Positions 1 to 7,437 of a stretch of 12,270 bases of DNA are shown here, in pieces; the stretch's first letter is position 1; the number at the start of each line of letters is the position of its first letter. The stretch spans positions 1 through 12,270 of the forward strand of contig LT649866.1 in NCBI GenBank assembly GCA_900128395.1, written 5' to 3'. The DNA comes from Stramenopiles sp. TOSAG23-2 (taxonomy: Eukaryota > Sar). The position numbers and the translations under genes are program-made. The notes beneath the pieces are model-generated. The model was not told the DNA's origin and did not search any database. It saw only the letters and a program-made list of their open reading frames with translations.

Positions 1-143
1 GTGAGGATGTATTGTTGGGGCAGGGGTCCTCGCCTTCCACGGCGTTTGTAACTTATTTATTTATTTGAAGAAGAACAAAGCAACAAAAAATGTGCAAAAA
101 ATGCCAATTTTTCGGGGGTAAGACTAACATCAAGAATAAAAAG
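1..143. promoter_or_regulatory. 5' flank of the racemase locus with a GC-rich patch
   Basis: No coding region is convincing here. The first ~50 bases are clearly richer in G and C than the rest of the window (ggggcaggggtcctcgcc near 17-34), followed by A-rich sequence up to the first copy of the duplicated racemase 5' end. Similar short GC-rich patches lie upstream of the epoxide hydrolase, the 5032 gene and the 8292 gene, so this one may be a promoter region. That is an inference from position and composition only; no TATA box or initiator can be assigned with confidence. Confidence 0.3.
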
Positions 144-459
144 TAAAGAAAAATCAATGTTGACCAAGAAAATAATAAATTCATTTCAACAAGATATATA
201 TATATATATATACACGGACGTATTAACAACAAATCAAATACAACACAAGAACATGTCATATGGACCATTAAAAAATATCAAAGTGTTGGAATTGGCAGGC
301 TTAGCACCGGCACCAATGGCAGGAATGATCTTATCAGATTTTGGCGCAAACGTGATACGAATTGATCGTGCAGTAAATGGATATGCTCAAGGTGCTGGAC
401 CAGATGATTTAGCAAGAGGGAAAAAAAGTATTGCATTAAATTTAAAATCAACAGAATAA
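144..459 (+). pseudogene. Truncated duplicate of the racemase 5' end (copy A)
   Basis: This 313 bp block (144-456) matches 638-950 with no difference seen, including a 19-nt TA tract of the same length. It holds the racemase leader and the first 68 codons from the conserved ATG at 253 ([16 protein letters not shown]...). The frame then ends in a TAA (457-459) made by the first bases of the next repeat copy. No CoA-binding or catalytic region is present, so the short product should be inactive as a racemase. If transcribed with the downstream gene it would add upstream ATGs. An assembly artefact cannot be excluded. Confidence 0.8.
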
Positions 460-522
460 AGAAAAATCAATGTTGACCAAGAAAATAATAAATTCATTTC
501 AACAAGATATAAATATACTTTA
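457..522 (+). repeat. Short leader copy B of the nested racemase array
   Basis: Begins with the same taaagaaaaatcaatg as copies A, C and D and carries about 55 bp of the leader up to the start of the TA tract (gatata). It then continues with about 11 bases (aatatacttta) not found at that position in the other copies. The next copy follows directly. It contains the ATG at the start of the leader frame but not the conserved racemase start. Confidence 0.8.
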
Positions 523-637
523 TAAAGAAAAATCAATGTTGACCAAGAAAATAATAAATTCATTTCAACAAGATATATATATATATATATACACGGACGT
601 ATTAACAACAAATCAAATACAACACAAGAACATGTCA
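523..637 (+). repeat. Leader copy C of the nested racemase array
   Basis: A 115 bp block matching 638-752 with no difference seen, including the 19-nt TA tract. It stops just after the conserved start ATG-TCA. The junction with the next copy makes ATG TCA TAA, a two-codon frame. Left end is the same nucleotide as in the other copies; right end differs. Confidence 0.85.
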
Positions 638-746
638 TAAAGAAAAATCAATGTTGACCAAGAAAATAATAAATTCATTTCAACAAGATATATATATATA
701 TATATACACGGACGTATTAACAACAAATCAAATACAACACAAGAAC

Positions 747-1985
747 ATGTCATATGGACCATTAAAAAATATCAAAGTGTTGGAATTGGCAGGCTTAGCA
801 CCGGCACCAATGGCAGGAATGATCTTATCAGATTTTGGCGCAAACGTGATACGAATTGATCGTGCAGTAAATGGATATGCTCAAGGTGCTGGACCAGATG
901 ATTTAGCAAGAGGGAAAAAAAGTATTGCATTAAATTTAAAATCAACAGAAGGACAAAATGCATTGAAAAAATTAGTGAGTGTTAGTGATGTAATTATAGA
1001 ACCATTTCGACCTGGTGTCATGGAACGTTTAGGTTTAGGTCCAGAAGTTTTAATGAAATTAAACCCAAAATTAATTTATGCTCGTATGACCGGATATGGT
1101 CAAGGCGGTGTACCTATTTGGGGAGATCGTGCAGGTCATGATGCAAATTATTTAGCATTAAGTGGTATGTTATCGATGCTACGTCAAAATAATAATAATA
1201 TGGATCATTTAGGTGATGCCTCTAGACCATTTGGCCCATTGAATTTGCTTGGTGACTTCGCTGGTGGTGGTTTAATGTGTGCACTCGGTATTTTACTTGC
1301 AGTTATTGATCGACATAGCTCCGGTGTTGGACAAATTGTCGATGCAGCAATGGTTGATGGTGCTGCATATCTCGGAACATCATTGTTTAAATCGGTCAAT
1401 GCTGGTAAATTAGGTTATAATAATGAAAGAATTGGTGGAAATGGCTTTAATCAAGGAGCGCATTGGTATAATACATATAAAACAAAGGATGATAAATATG
1501 TTGCCGTTTGTGCAGTGGAACCACAATTTTACAAAGCATTTATTGAAGGTATTGGATTAAATTTAAATGAGTTACCAAGACAAATGGATCGTTCACAATG
1601 GCAAAATATGAAGAAAATGTGTCAAGATATATTTATCACAAAAACACGAAGTGAATGGGAAATACAATTCGATGGAGTTGATGCATGTGTTACACCTGTC
1701 TTGGATGTGATAGAAGCACAAAATTTCCCACATTCTGTTGAACGACGTACATTTTTACCAAGTTTAAAAGATCCAAATACACTTGAACCAACGCCTGCAC
1801 CACATTTAAGCAAATCGCATAATGATTTCCAATTAAAACCTAGTCCCAAACCTGGTCAACATACGAGAGAAGTTTTAGAACAATATATGGATAAAAAAGA
1901 AGTGGATGAAATGTTTACATCTGGTTTTGCAAGTGATAAATTAAGAGAAAGAAAGAAAAAGGTGAAAAAAGTTAGCAAATTGTAA
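747..1985 (+). CDS. AMACR: Alpha-methylacyl-CoA racemase, CoA-transferase family III, peroxisomal
   Basis: Predicted to interconvert (2R)- and (2S)-methyl-branched acyl-CoAs, which lets branched fatty acids or sterol side chains enter beta-oxidation. The N-terminus [20 protein letters not shown] matches the family start. The known catalytic positions are present: His in AGHDANY (residue 131), Asp in LLGDFAGGG (170) and Glu in AVEPQFY (258). The product is 412 aa, close to the usual ~380 plus a basic tail, and ends KKVSKL: SKL is a canonical PTS1 peroxisomal signal. The frame is open upstream to an ATG at 651, adding 32 residues that include an IYIYIY run encoded by a TA microsatellite. I chose 747 because homology begins there, but the longer form could act as a mitochondrial leader. 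Convergent with the epoxide hydrolase. Three truncated 5' copies precede it. Confidence 0.93.
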   Translation: MSYGPLKNIKVLELAGLAPAPMAGMILSDFGANVIRIDRAVNGYAQGAGPDDLARGKKSIALNLKSTEGQNALKKLVSVSDVIIEPFRPGVMERLGLGPEVLMKLNPKLIYARMTGYGQGGVPIWGDRAGHDANYLALSGMLSMLRQNNNNMDHLGDASRPFGPLNLLGDFAGGGLMCALGILLAVIDRHSSGVGQIVDAAMVDGAAYLGTSLFKSVNAGKLGYNNERIGGNGFNQGAHWYNTYKTKDDKYVAVCAVEPQFYKAFIEGIGLNLNELPRQMDRSQWQNMKKMCQDIFITKTRSEWEIQFDGVDACVTPVLDVIEAQNFPHSVERRTFLPSLKDPNTLEPTPAPHLSKSHNDFQLKPSPKPGQHTREVLEQYMDKKEVDEMFTSGFASDKLRERKKKVKKVSKL

Positions 1986-2232
1986 AGAAAGAGAGAGAGA
2001 TCTTGTGCACACATACGATCGTATGATATACGGTATATGCGCATCATTTTTTTTTATTTAAATTATCATAATCATATGATATCATTAAGTCTCTCTTCAA
2101 AATATAAAATGTGATTTCATATATGCGGTGTGATAATTACGACTACACATGAAATTTATGTAAAAAAAAGAAGTGTACACAAGACACGTTCGTAAAAAAA
2201 ATAAGAGTATTTGTTTAAACACACAAACTGAA
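1986..2232. other. Convergent 3' spacer with several palindromes
   Basis: Lies between the stops of the racemase and the epoxide hydrolase. It holds a GA run (about 1986-2000), a perfect 14-bp palindrome catacgatcgtatg (2012-2025), a 6-1-6 inverted repeat atatacGgtatat (2026-2038), a T tract (2047-2056), and two overlapping palindromes forming atcatatgatatcat (2071-2085). The last is the exact reverse complement of a 15-mer in the other convergent spacer at 6072-6086. These could be 3'-end or cruciform-forming elements; function is not shown. Confidence 0.5.
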
Positions 2233-3378
2233 TTACATCTTACTACTACTTGCTAAACCACCCTTTGCACTTTTAAATACATCTTCAGTTTCTTTAAAAA
2301 AACTATGTAAACGTTCATTAACTTGTTTTGGTTGATCTTGTTGTATCCAATGAGAACACGATTCGCCTTTTGGTGCTTGAATAATATGAAATTGACGTAG
2401 ATCAGTACAAACCGTCATTAACCCTTGATATTGCTTATCGTCTTTATAATCGCCTGTAACTTTACTTGCTGGTGATAACATGCCACGTACTCCATCATTT
2501 GCTCCCGTTAAAAAAAATGTAGGCTGATCAATTGTTTTTCCAATTAACTGTGGTGTTATTAGAAAATTACGATGAAAATTACGATAGTAATTGACACCAC
2601 CACGTGAACCAGAATGTTGAAATTGTTTCACAACATAATCTAGATCTGCTTGCGATAACCATTTTGGTAAATGTAATGGCCTTGGTGTTCTCCATAATCT
2701 TCCACCAGCAACACGTAATGGATTTTTTAAATAATTTGTATCTCGTTTTACAGTCTCATCTGACCATGTACGATAAATATACTCATATAAATTTGAATCG
2801 TATTCTGCTTCTGCTGGACCAAAATTAGGTACATTCTCTAAATCATATCTTTCATTATGATAAGTGATATAGAAAAATAATTCTTTATCCGGGCCTTGGC
2901 CAATTTTAAATCTTTTTTTGAATAAATCATATGGACTCAAATCAGTAGATTTACGCATAACTGTTGGTACCGATAGATTGGCTACTACCGGAAATACTTC
3001 TGGGTATAAGTGTGCAAACAGCCAACCCAAAATTGCACCCCAATCATGACCAACAAGGATAGCTTTTGTCAAACCATGAGCTTGCAACAAACAAATAATA
3101 TCTGAAGCATGAGAGTATACATCATAATCATCCACGTTTGGTGGACATGATGAATAACCATAACCTCGCATATCTGGTGCCATGACATTGTAACCTTGCT
3201 CTCCAAAATATTTAATCTGATGACGCCAACTAAACCATGATTCTGGCCATCCATGCATAAATACAATAGGAATTCCATCTTCCGGTCCACAACAAGCAAC
3301 ACGCATGGTCATGCCATTTGCTAATTTAACAAATTTTAACGTAATACCTTGTATTGGTGAGGTTAATGGATCATCCAT
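2233..3378 (-). CDS. Soluble epoxide hydrolase, alpha/beta-hydrolase fold, putatively peroxisomal
   Basis: Predicted to open epoxides to vicinal diols through an Asp ester intermediate. Visible motifs in order: HGWP oxyanion motif (42-45), nucleophile Asp112 in GHDWG, a cap region with lid Tyr265 in GGVNYYRNF, probable acid Asp295 in TGANDGV, and base His343 in CSHWIQQDQP. All catalytic parts are therefore present. At 381 aa it is slightly longer than bacterial and plant soluble enzymes (~320). The extra length is mainly in the cap and a Lys/Ser tail that ends SSSKM; SKM matches the PTS1 consensus, and mammalian EPHX2 also has a PTS1-like end. The substrate (fatty-acid epoxide or xenobiotic) cannot be told from sequence. 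Convergent with the SKL-tagged racemase. Confidence 0.93.
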   Translation of the reverse strand: MDDPLTSPIQGITLKFVKLANGMTMRVACCGPEDGIPIVFMHGWPESWFSWRHQIKYFGEQGYNVMAPDMRGYGYSSCPPNVDDYDVYSHASDIICLLQAHGLTKAILVGHDWGAILGWLFAHLYPEVFPVVANLSVPTVMRKSTDLSPYDLFKKRFKIGQGPDKELFFYITYHNERYDLENVPNFGPAEAEYDSNLYEYIYRTWSDETVKRDTNYLKNPLRVAGGRLWRTPRPLHLPKWLSQADLDYVVKQFQHSGSRGGVNYYRNFHRNFLITPQLIGKTIDQPTFFLTGANDGVRGMLSPASKVTGDYKDDKQYQGLMTVCTDLRQFHIIQAPKGESCSHWIQQDQPKQVNERLHSFFKETEDVFKSAKGGLASSSKM

Positions 3379-3479
3379 AATTTCTTAATAAACAAAAAAA
3401 TAAATATGTATATAGTCTGTATAAGTATGAGTAAATATTTGGAATAGATAATAATACCACAGCACACGTTATTAATATA

Positions 3480-3482
<3 letters not shown>

Positions 3483-3515
<33 letters not shown>
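3483..3515. repeat. AT dinucleotide microsatellite
   Basis: Uninterrupted alternating AT about 100 bp upstream of the epoxide hydrolase start. Likely length-polymorphic; no function implied. Confidence 0.9.
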
Positions 3516-3518
<3 letters not shown>

Positions 3519-3777
3519 CTCCCTGTTTTATCTCTCTCCTGTGTATGCATTAGTATGAAGTGAGAACATAATTGAAACAATAATAGCACAATAATGTTAT
3601 TAAAAGGGTAAGACAAATACAAGCAGAGTTAGAGTGAGTGCCAAATGCCAAAAATGCAAAAAGGAGCAACCACCCCACAGGTAGTGTAGAGCGGACGACT
3701 GGAGGACCTTTTTATTTTGGATTTTGGAGGAATAAAAAAACAGGAGAGAAGCAGAGCACATCAGCAGGGCCAGGGCT

Positions 3778-3792
3778 TGCCTTATATAATAC
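3778..3792 (-). promoter_or_regulatory. Possible TATA box in a GC-richer block
   Basis: Read on the minus strand the sequence is cgtattatataaggc, which contains a good TATATAAG TATA-like core inside otherwise GC-richer DNA. It points toward the epoxide hydrolase, but its start codon is about 400 bp away, so either the 5' UTR is long or this drives an unannotated RNA. It overlaps the inverted repeat atacgAGGcgtat (3789-3801). In AT-rich DNA a TATA match alone is weak evidence. Confidence 0.25.
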
Positions 3793-4167
3793 GAGGCGTA
3801 TCGGCACGTAGGCTTGATATAGCTGATAGCCACAGAAAGCAAAAATCCAATGTATAATAATATTTTTTTGGATAGAATTTTCCTATATAAAAGTATATTA
3901 TTTTATGAGATGAGTAAGAGAAAATTAAGTTGCAAAGGGTTCAAATTAAAAAAGTTATAAAAAATGTCACACAGGCAGAACAAATATACATGTATAACAA
4001 ATATATAATGACCAATGAAATATTATGACCAATGAATGATGCATATTGCTGATAATAAAAACTCATCAAATTTCTCGCATACAAATGTTTCACTGTAATC
4101 AATCCCAATAGTAACTTAGTTGAGAAGATGACGCACTCGAATTTAATAAATATATCATAATATATAT

Positions 4168-4314
4168 CAATAAGAGAGAAAATTTTTATAATTATATATA
4201 TATATGATGGTTAAAATCTAAGTTATAATAATTTTAGTTCCCGTGGTAAATACTACGCTCAATATATAATAATGGTTAAAGTCTAAGTTATATATAAAAT
4301 TTTCTCTTACTCAT
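4168..4314. repeat. Inverted- and direct-repeat cluster, possible MITE remnant
   Basis: The left end carries aagagagaaaattttta and the right end carries its approximate reverse complement, tatataaaattttctctta. Inside are two direct repeats, atggttaaaatctaagttat (from about 4206) and atggttaaagtctaagttat (from about 4272), differing at one base. The right end aattttctcttactcat (4298-4314) also matches 3910-3926 exactly in inverted orientation. The layout resembles a small non-autonomous element, but target-site duplications are not clear in this TA-rich setting. Confidence 0.35.
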
Positions 4315-4652
4315 ATATTATATATATATTAAATAAAAAGATTTTTTTATGTTAATATAATCGTATGCATACTAATTTTGTTACAACTACAAGTTAAAAA
4401 ATATAAAGATTTGCAACAACAAAAAAGTGTAGAAGATGTATCTTTTGGAAAGGCTCCATTTTCTCTAGATGTCTAAGAAACACTTTTCTTAAAGGTAAAA
4501 TATTTGAACGTATTATATAATTAATATGCACAAACACATTACCTAGTATAATAGGAAAAACCAAAAAAATTTTGGAAGCAAAATTTTTTTCTGGGCAGAG
4601 AAAAAAAATCCCGGATAAAACGTGTTGTTTGAGCCAAAATCATGCCCAGGTG

Positions 4653-4664
4653 CCAATAACCAAT
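4653..4664 (+). promoter_or_regulatory. Paired CCAAT boxes
   Basis: Two CCAAT pentamers separated by two bases (ccaataaccaat) lie in a GC-richer stretch about 370 bp upstream of the 5032 gene. CCAAT boxes are the known target of NF-Y-type factors in eukaryotes. Use here is inferred from position only. Confidence 0.25.
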
Positions 4665-4783
4665 TACAAAAAGAATTCTCTTCAAAAATAGTGCTGTGTC
4701 GATGCTATCCAGCTGGCTGGCTAAGCAGAGCGAGGAGAGGAAGTTTTAGCACTTGCACACTTTACACTGTATTATACGTATAA

Positions 4784-4832
<49 letters not shown>
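4784..4832 (+). repeat. TAG trinucleotide microsatellite
   Basis: About 16 perfect TAG units with no interruption, about 200 bp upstream of the 5032 gene. It is followed after 30 bp by two A runs (4864-4892). Confidence 0.95.
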
Positions 4833-5031
4833 TACCACCTTAACCTGTGCACCTGGTAAAACGAAAAAAAAAAAAAAAATAAAAAAAAAATAATAATTAG
4901 GAAAATTTATGAAAGATACATAGTATACATAGATAAAAGGATGAAAAACTATAGAATTGTCTATGTGTATATATATTTATACGTGTATGGTGATTATTAT
5001 ATTACACAGATATTAAGAAAACGGGAAGTAA

Positions 5032-5886
5032 ATGAATTTCAATAAAAATATACCACATCATCATCATGAAGAACCATATTATGTTAAGCCAACGTTTTTA
5101 CAATCATCTTGTTTAGCGCCAAAATATTGGTTTATTCAACCACATGAAACAGGGCCAGTAGCACAATGTGTAATAAGTGTAGTCTTTCGTTTCATACCAA
5201 GTTTTTTCTTTATTATAATTTTAATACGTGATGTTTCAATTGCAATACAAAAACCTATTGTTAAAGCACCTGTATCATGGTTATTTATGACAAAATTATT
5301 GTCAATTTTTATATTATTTGCAGGGTGTATTTTAACAATGTTTTTTTGGTTGATATTATATAAAGATGAAGATTATATTGTAGATTGTGAAGCGTCTGTT
5401 GAAATTTTACAGGCATTTGCATGGTTGTTAAGTGGTGCTAGTTTATGGCTTGGTTATCGACGTGCACGTAAACAATCCAAAAGTTTACGTTTTTACATTT
5501 TAATAGAATTCATTATGTCTTGTTTATTATTATATTTAAGACCACGTGGAGTTATGGATACATTAGTAGATGGGAAAGATCCCATACTTTATATTGCATT
5601 TTTAGACGTCGTACGAGTGATTAGCTTATTAATTTTAACCATTTTAATGAGTTGTTGGCCTAGAGATGTTCCAAAATATAGTGAAATTTTTATTGATTAT
5701 GAAGAAAAATTATTATTAAGTTCTGGTGAAGTATCACGAACAGCTTCATATAGCTCCTTTGGTTCATTTGAACCATCACCAACTACTCAACAACATACAC
5801 GCCATATAAAAATTTTGAAACATGCATTAAGAAAAGGAAGTATTGATCCACTTGAGAATCCAAATAATTATCCACAGTCATTGTGA
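5032..5886 (+). CDS. Five-helix membrane protein resembling an ABC transporter TMD0 domain
   Basis: A 284-aa protein with a TAA codon directly before the ATG in frame, so the start is firm. Hydrophobic helices are visible near 45-66, 85-109, 122-141, 153-169 and 186-208. A short basic loop (YRRARKQSKSLRF, 142-154) lies between helices three and four, and a polar Ser/Thr-rich tail follows from 210. Five helices with this loop (WLLSGASLWLGYRRARKQ) recall the N-terminal TMD0 of ABCC or ABCB6/HMT1 transporters, but no transporter core or ATPase follows before the stop. It may be a stand-alone TMD0-like protein, a truncated transporter, or an unrelated family. The N-terminus carries a His cluster (9-12). 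Confident that it is a gene; the family is tentative. Confidence 0.75.
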   Translation: MNFNKNIPHHHHEEPYYVKPTFLQSSCLAPKYWFIQPHETGPVAQCVISVVFRFIPSFFFIIILIRDVSIAIQKPIVKAPVSWLFMTKLLSIFILFAGCILTMFFWLILYKDEDYIVDCEASVEILQAFAWLLSGASLWLGYRRARKQSKSLRFYILIEFIMSCLLLYLRPRGVMDTLVDGKDPILYIAFLDVVRVISLLILTILMSCWPRDVPKYSEIFIDYEEKLLLSSGEVSRTASYSSFGSFEPSPTTQQHTRHIKILKHALRKGSIDPLENPNNYPQSL

Positions 5887-6101
5887 CGGGGTATAATAAT
5901 GGCTTCGTATACGAAGTATTATATATAGATACGCGTATTACGAAGCCATATTATCGTTTTCTTAAGTGTATGTGTGGCTGGAGGAAGGGTTTCAATGTTT
6001 GTCTGAATAATTTTGTAAATATTACAGGTGTGTGGTATAAAATTCGTTTTTTATTTTAACACACTCTTCGTATGATATCATATGATATGATATTCATATC
6101 C
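5887..6101. other. Convergent 3' spacer with stem-loop and palindromes
   Basis: Between the stops of the 5032 gene and the LRR gene. Contains an extended inverted repeat (5899-5949) and the overlapping palindromes atgatatcatatgat (6072-6086). No coding sequence is supported. Confidence 0.5.
5899..5949. repeat. Inverted repeat just downstream of the 5032 gene
   Basis: Arms atggcttcgta (5899-5909) and tacgaagccat (5939-5949) are perfect complements 13 bp after the stop codon. Nested inside are the 14-bp palindrome cttcgtatacgaag (5903-5916) and atacgcgtat (5929-5938). It could form a hairpin in the 3' UTR or a cruciform in DNA. A role in 3'-end formation is possible but unproven. Confidence 0.7.
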
Positions 6102-6791
6102 TCATGTACACTCAAAAACTTCGCTATACTTGTCTCTACGACTGCTGCAATTAGGAAATGCCTTTAATACTTCAGGAATTGTATATTGTATGCCAGAATT
6201 TTCTAAACGAAATTTTATAAGCTTTGGTGATGTTGCCTTATTTAGCTTAAGCTGTGAGAAATTTGTTGGCGCAAAACAATTTTCACGAATACTGAACTCT
6301 CTTAATTCATTTAATTCTGAAAAGTTATCAATGGAACCAGTAAAATTATTTCCAGCCAAATATAAGTCATGTAACTTCGTTAATTTAAAAATTGCTTTTA
6401 TTTCCCCAGTAAATTTATTATGAGCGAGATTTAAATACTTCAACTTTGAGAGTTTACTAATATTAAGAACGGATACTGTCCCAGACAATTTGTTATAATC
6501 AAGATTTAGACGCGTCAACGCTGTTAATGAGCTAAGCGATGTTGGAATTGTACCATCGAATTTATTCGTAGTTATTCTTAATTCTTTCAATTTTTTTAGT
6601 TTGCCAATACTATTTGGCAAATTCCCATAAAAATTATTTCTTCCAAAAAGTAAAAACTTTAGATTTGTCAAGGCACCTATATCTTCAGGTATTACTCCCG
6701 TCAAATTGTTTTCTCCCAAATGTAAATATGTCAACCCTGTTAATTTGCTAAATTCCTGTGGTATATTTCCAGAAAGTCTATTCTCAAATGA
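6102..6791 (-). CDS. Plant-type leucine-rich repeat protein, 5' end missing
   Basis: About seven tandem 24-residue LRRs of the plant-specific class are visible, with the LxxLxxLxLxxNxLxGxIP pattern. Examples are LTYLHLGENNLTGVIP, LKELRITTNKFDGTIP and LTRLNLDYNKLSGTV. An eighth, partial repeat (ENRLSGNIPQEFSK) lies upstream. A short Cys-containing tail (ENCFAP, FPNCSS) ends at TGA. LRR arrays of this class bind proteins or ligands; no kinase or membrane helix is present. The open frame has no ATG at its upstream end: in mid-repeat, near 6786-6791, the pattern breaks and a stop follows at 6792-6794. The 5' part, which should carry a signal peptide and earlier repeats, is gone. The breakpoint coincides with the truncated start of the oppositely oriented WW gene. 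Confidence 0.85.
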   Translation of the reverse strand, partial: SFENRLSGNIPQEFSKLTGLTYLHLGENNLTGVIPEDIGALTNLKFLLFGRNNFYGNLPNSIGKLKKLKELRITTNKFDGTIPTSLSSLTALTRLNLDYNKLSGTVSVLNISKLSKLKYLNLAHNKFTGEIKAIFKLTKLHDLYLAGNNFTGSIDNFSELNELREFSIRENCFAPTNFSQLKLNKATSPKLIKFRLENSGIQYTIPEVLKAFPNCSSRRDKYSEVFECT

Positions 6792-7242
6792 TTACGATAT
6801 TGCTTTGACTGGTAAAGGTCCAGAAGATTTTGCACCAAAAGCAAAAATCACATCTACTAAGCCAAAGGAAAGGCAACCAACTCGTTTTGATGAGTTGCAG
6901 CCAGGTCCTCCTGTAAGTCAAGAAGAAATAGCAGCAAAATTAGAAACAATGGAATCAGAAAAAGAGAAAAAGAAATATCTCAAACATGTTAAAAAATATG
7001 AACGTGAACGAAAAGCAAAAATCAAAGCACTTGAATTTGAAGCTGCTAAGTTTTTGCAAGGAAAATGGAGAGCATTGATTGCAAAACGTCAAATACGCAA
7101 GTCTATACATGCATTGTATGAAAAAGTTTGGAGTGCAGAACATCAACGATTTTTTTATTACAATGTTAAAAATTATAAAAGTCAATGGTCGAAACCTGCA
7201 TTACTTGGACCTGATGATTTAACACCGAGATTTTATGATTGA
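6781..7242 (+). CDS. IQ- and WW-domain protein, C-terminal part only
   Basis: In order: a polar Pro/Lys-rich segment, a charged coiled-coil-like stretch (KEKKKYLKHVKKYEREREK-like heptads, about 6955-7035), an IQ-like calmodulin-binding motif (AAKFLQGKWRALIAKRQIRK, about 7041-7102), and a WW-like module (VWSAEHQRFFYYNV...QWSKP, about 7125-7200) that would bind proline-rich partners. It ends cleanly at TGA. The frame can be extended upstream to an ATG at 6706, but those ~25 codons are the antisense of the LRR gene and look spurious; real coding starts near 6781. The true N-terminus is therefore missing. Such IQ/WW proteins are common in protists, usually larger; specific role unknown. Confidence 0.8.
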   Translation, partial: FSNDYDIALTGKGPEDFAPKAKITSTKPKERQPTRFDELQPGPPVSQEEIAAKLETMESEKEKKKYLKHVKKYERERKAKIKALEFEAAKFLQGKWRALIAKRQIRKSIHALYEKVWSAEHQRFFYYNVKNYKSQWSKPALLGPDDLTPRFYD

Positions 7243-7437
7243 TCTTTTATTTTTGGTGAGAGAGATCTTAAATTAATGATGTGTGTGTATGGTGTGTGGA
7301 GAGGAAAAAGAAGCAACTTTTTTGATTTGTTCTTTTCTAATAAAAAATTTTTAAAAAGTGACGTGGAGAGTATACGAATAAAAATAAGTGTAGTGTGACA
7401 AAATTTGTGAGAGATGGATTTTAAAAACAAATTTTTT
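7243..7437. other. Convergent 3' spacer
   Basis: Short spacer between the stops of the WW gene and the 7438 gene. Contains a GT-rich run (about 7279-7298) and A/T tracts. No strong palindrome of the kind seen in the other convergent spacers and no coding sequence. Confidence 0.5.

Larger units (their letters stand above)
3379..5031. other. 1.65 kb divergent intergenic region
   Basis: No gene supported. Holds an (AT)n tract (3483-3515), a GC-richer block (about 3600-3840) with a TATATAAG on the minus strand (about 3780-3788) pointing to the epoxide hydrolase, two ATGACCAATGAA direct repeats (4008-4019, 4025-4036), an inverted-repeat cluster (3910-4314), a second GC-richer block (about 4640-4760) with two CCAAT boxes 2 bp apart (4653-4664), a 14-bp palindrome attatacgtataat (4771-4784), a TAG microsatellite and poly-A. 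Both GC-rich blocks could be promoter regions of the flanking divergent genes; short frames in them show no recognisable protein. Confidence 0.5.

Noticed and set aside
144-637. Three separate functional racemase paralogues or a retrogene series
   Set aside because: The copies contain only leader and at most 68 codons, share one left end, have no poly-A tail and show no divergence, so they are partial tandem copies.
747-1985. Formyl-CoA transferase (also CoA-transferase family III)
   Set aside because: The GHDANY, LLGDF and VEPQFY motifs match the racemase His/Asp/Glu set, and the PTS1 end fits AMACR.
3600-3842. Small open frame in a GC-richer block on the minus strand
   Set aside because: It starts at a non-ATG codon and its translation shows no recognisable motif; the block is better read as a promoter-like spacer.
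3930-3960. tRNA B-box-like ggttcaaat
   Set aside because: The flanking bases do not form a T-arm or acceptor stem, and no A-box or anticodon arm fits upstream.
5899-5949. loxP-like recombination site (cttcgtata/tatacgaag)
   Set aside because: The arms overlap as one palindrome with no 8-bp spacer and the outer arm bases differ; resemblance to loxP is limited to the shared core.
6706-6780. N-terminus of the WW protein from the ATG at 6706
   Set aside because: These codons are the exact antisense of conserved LRR coding sequence, so they are unlikely to be part of the native WW protein.
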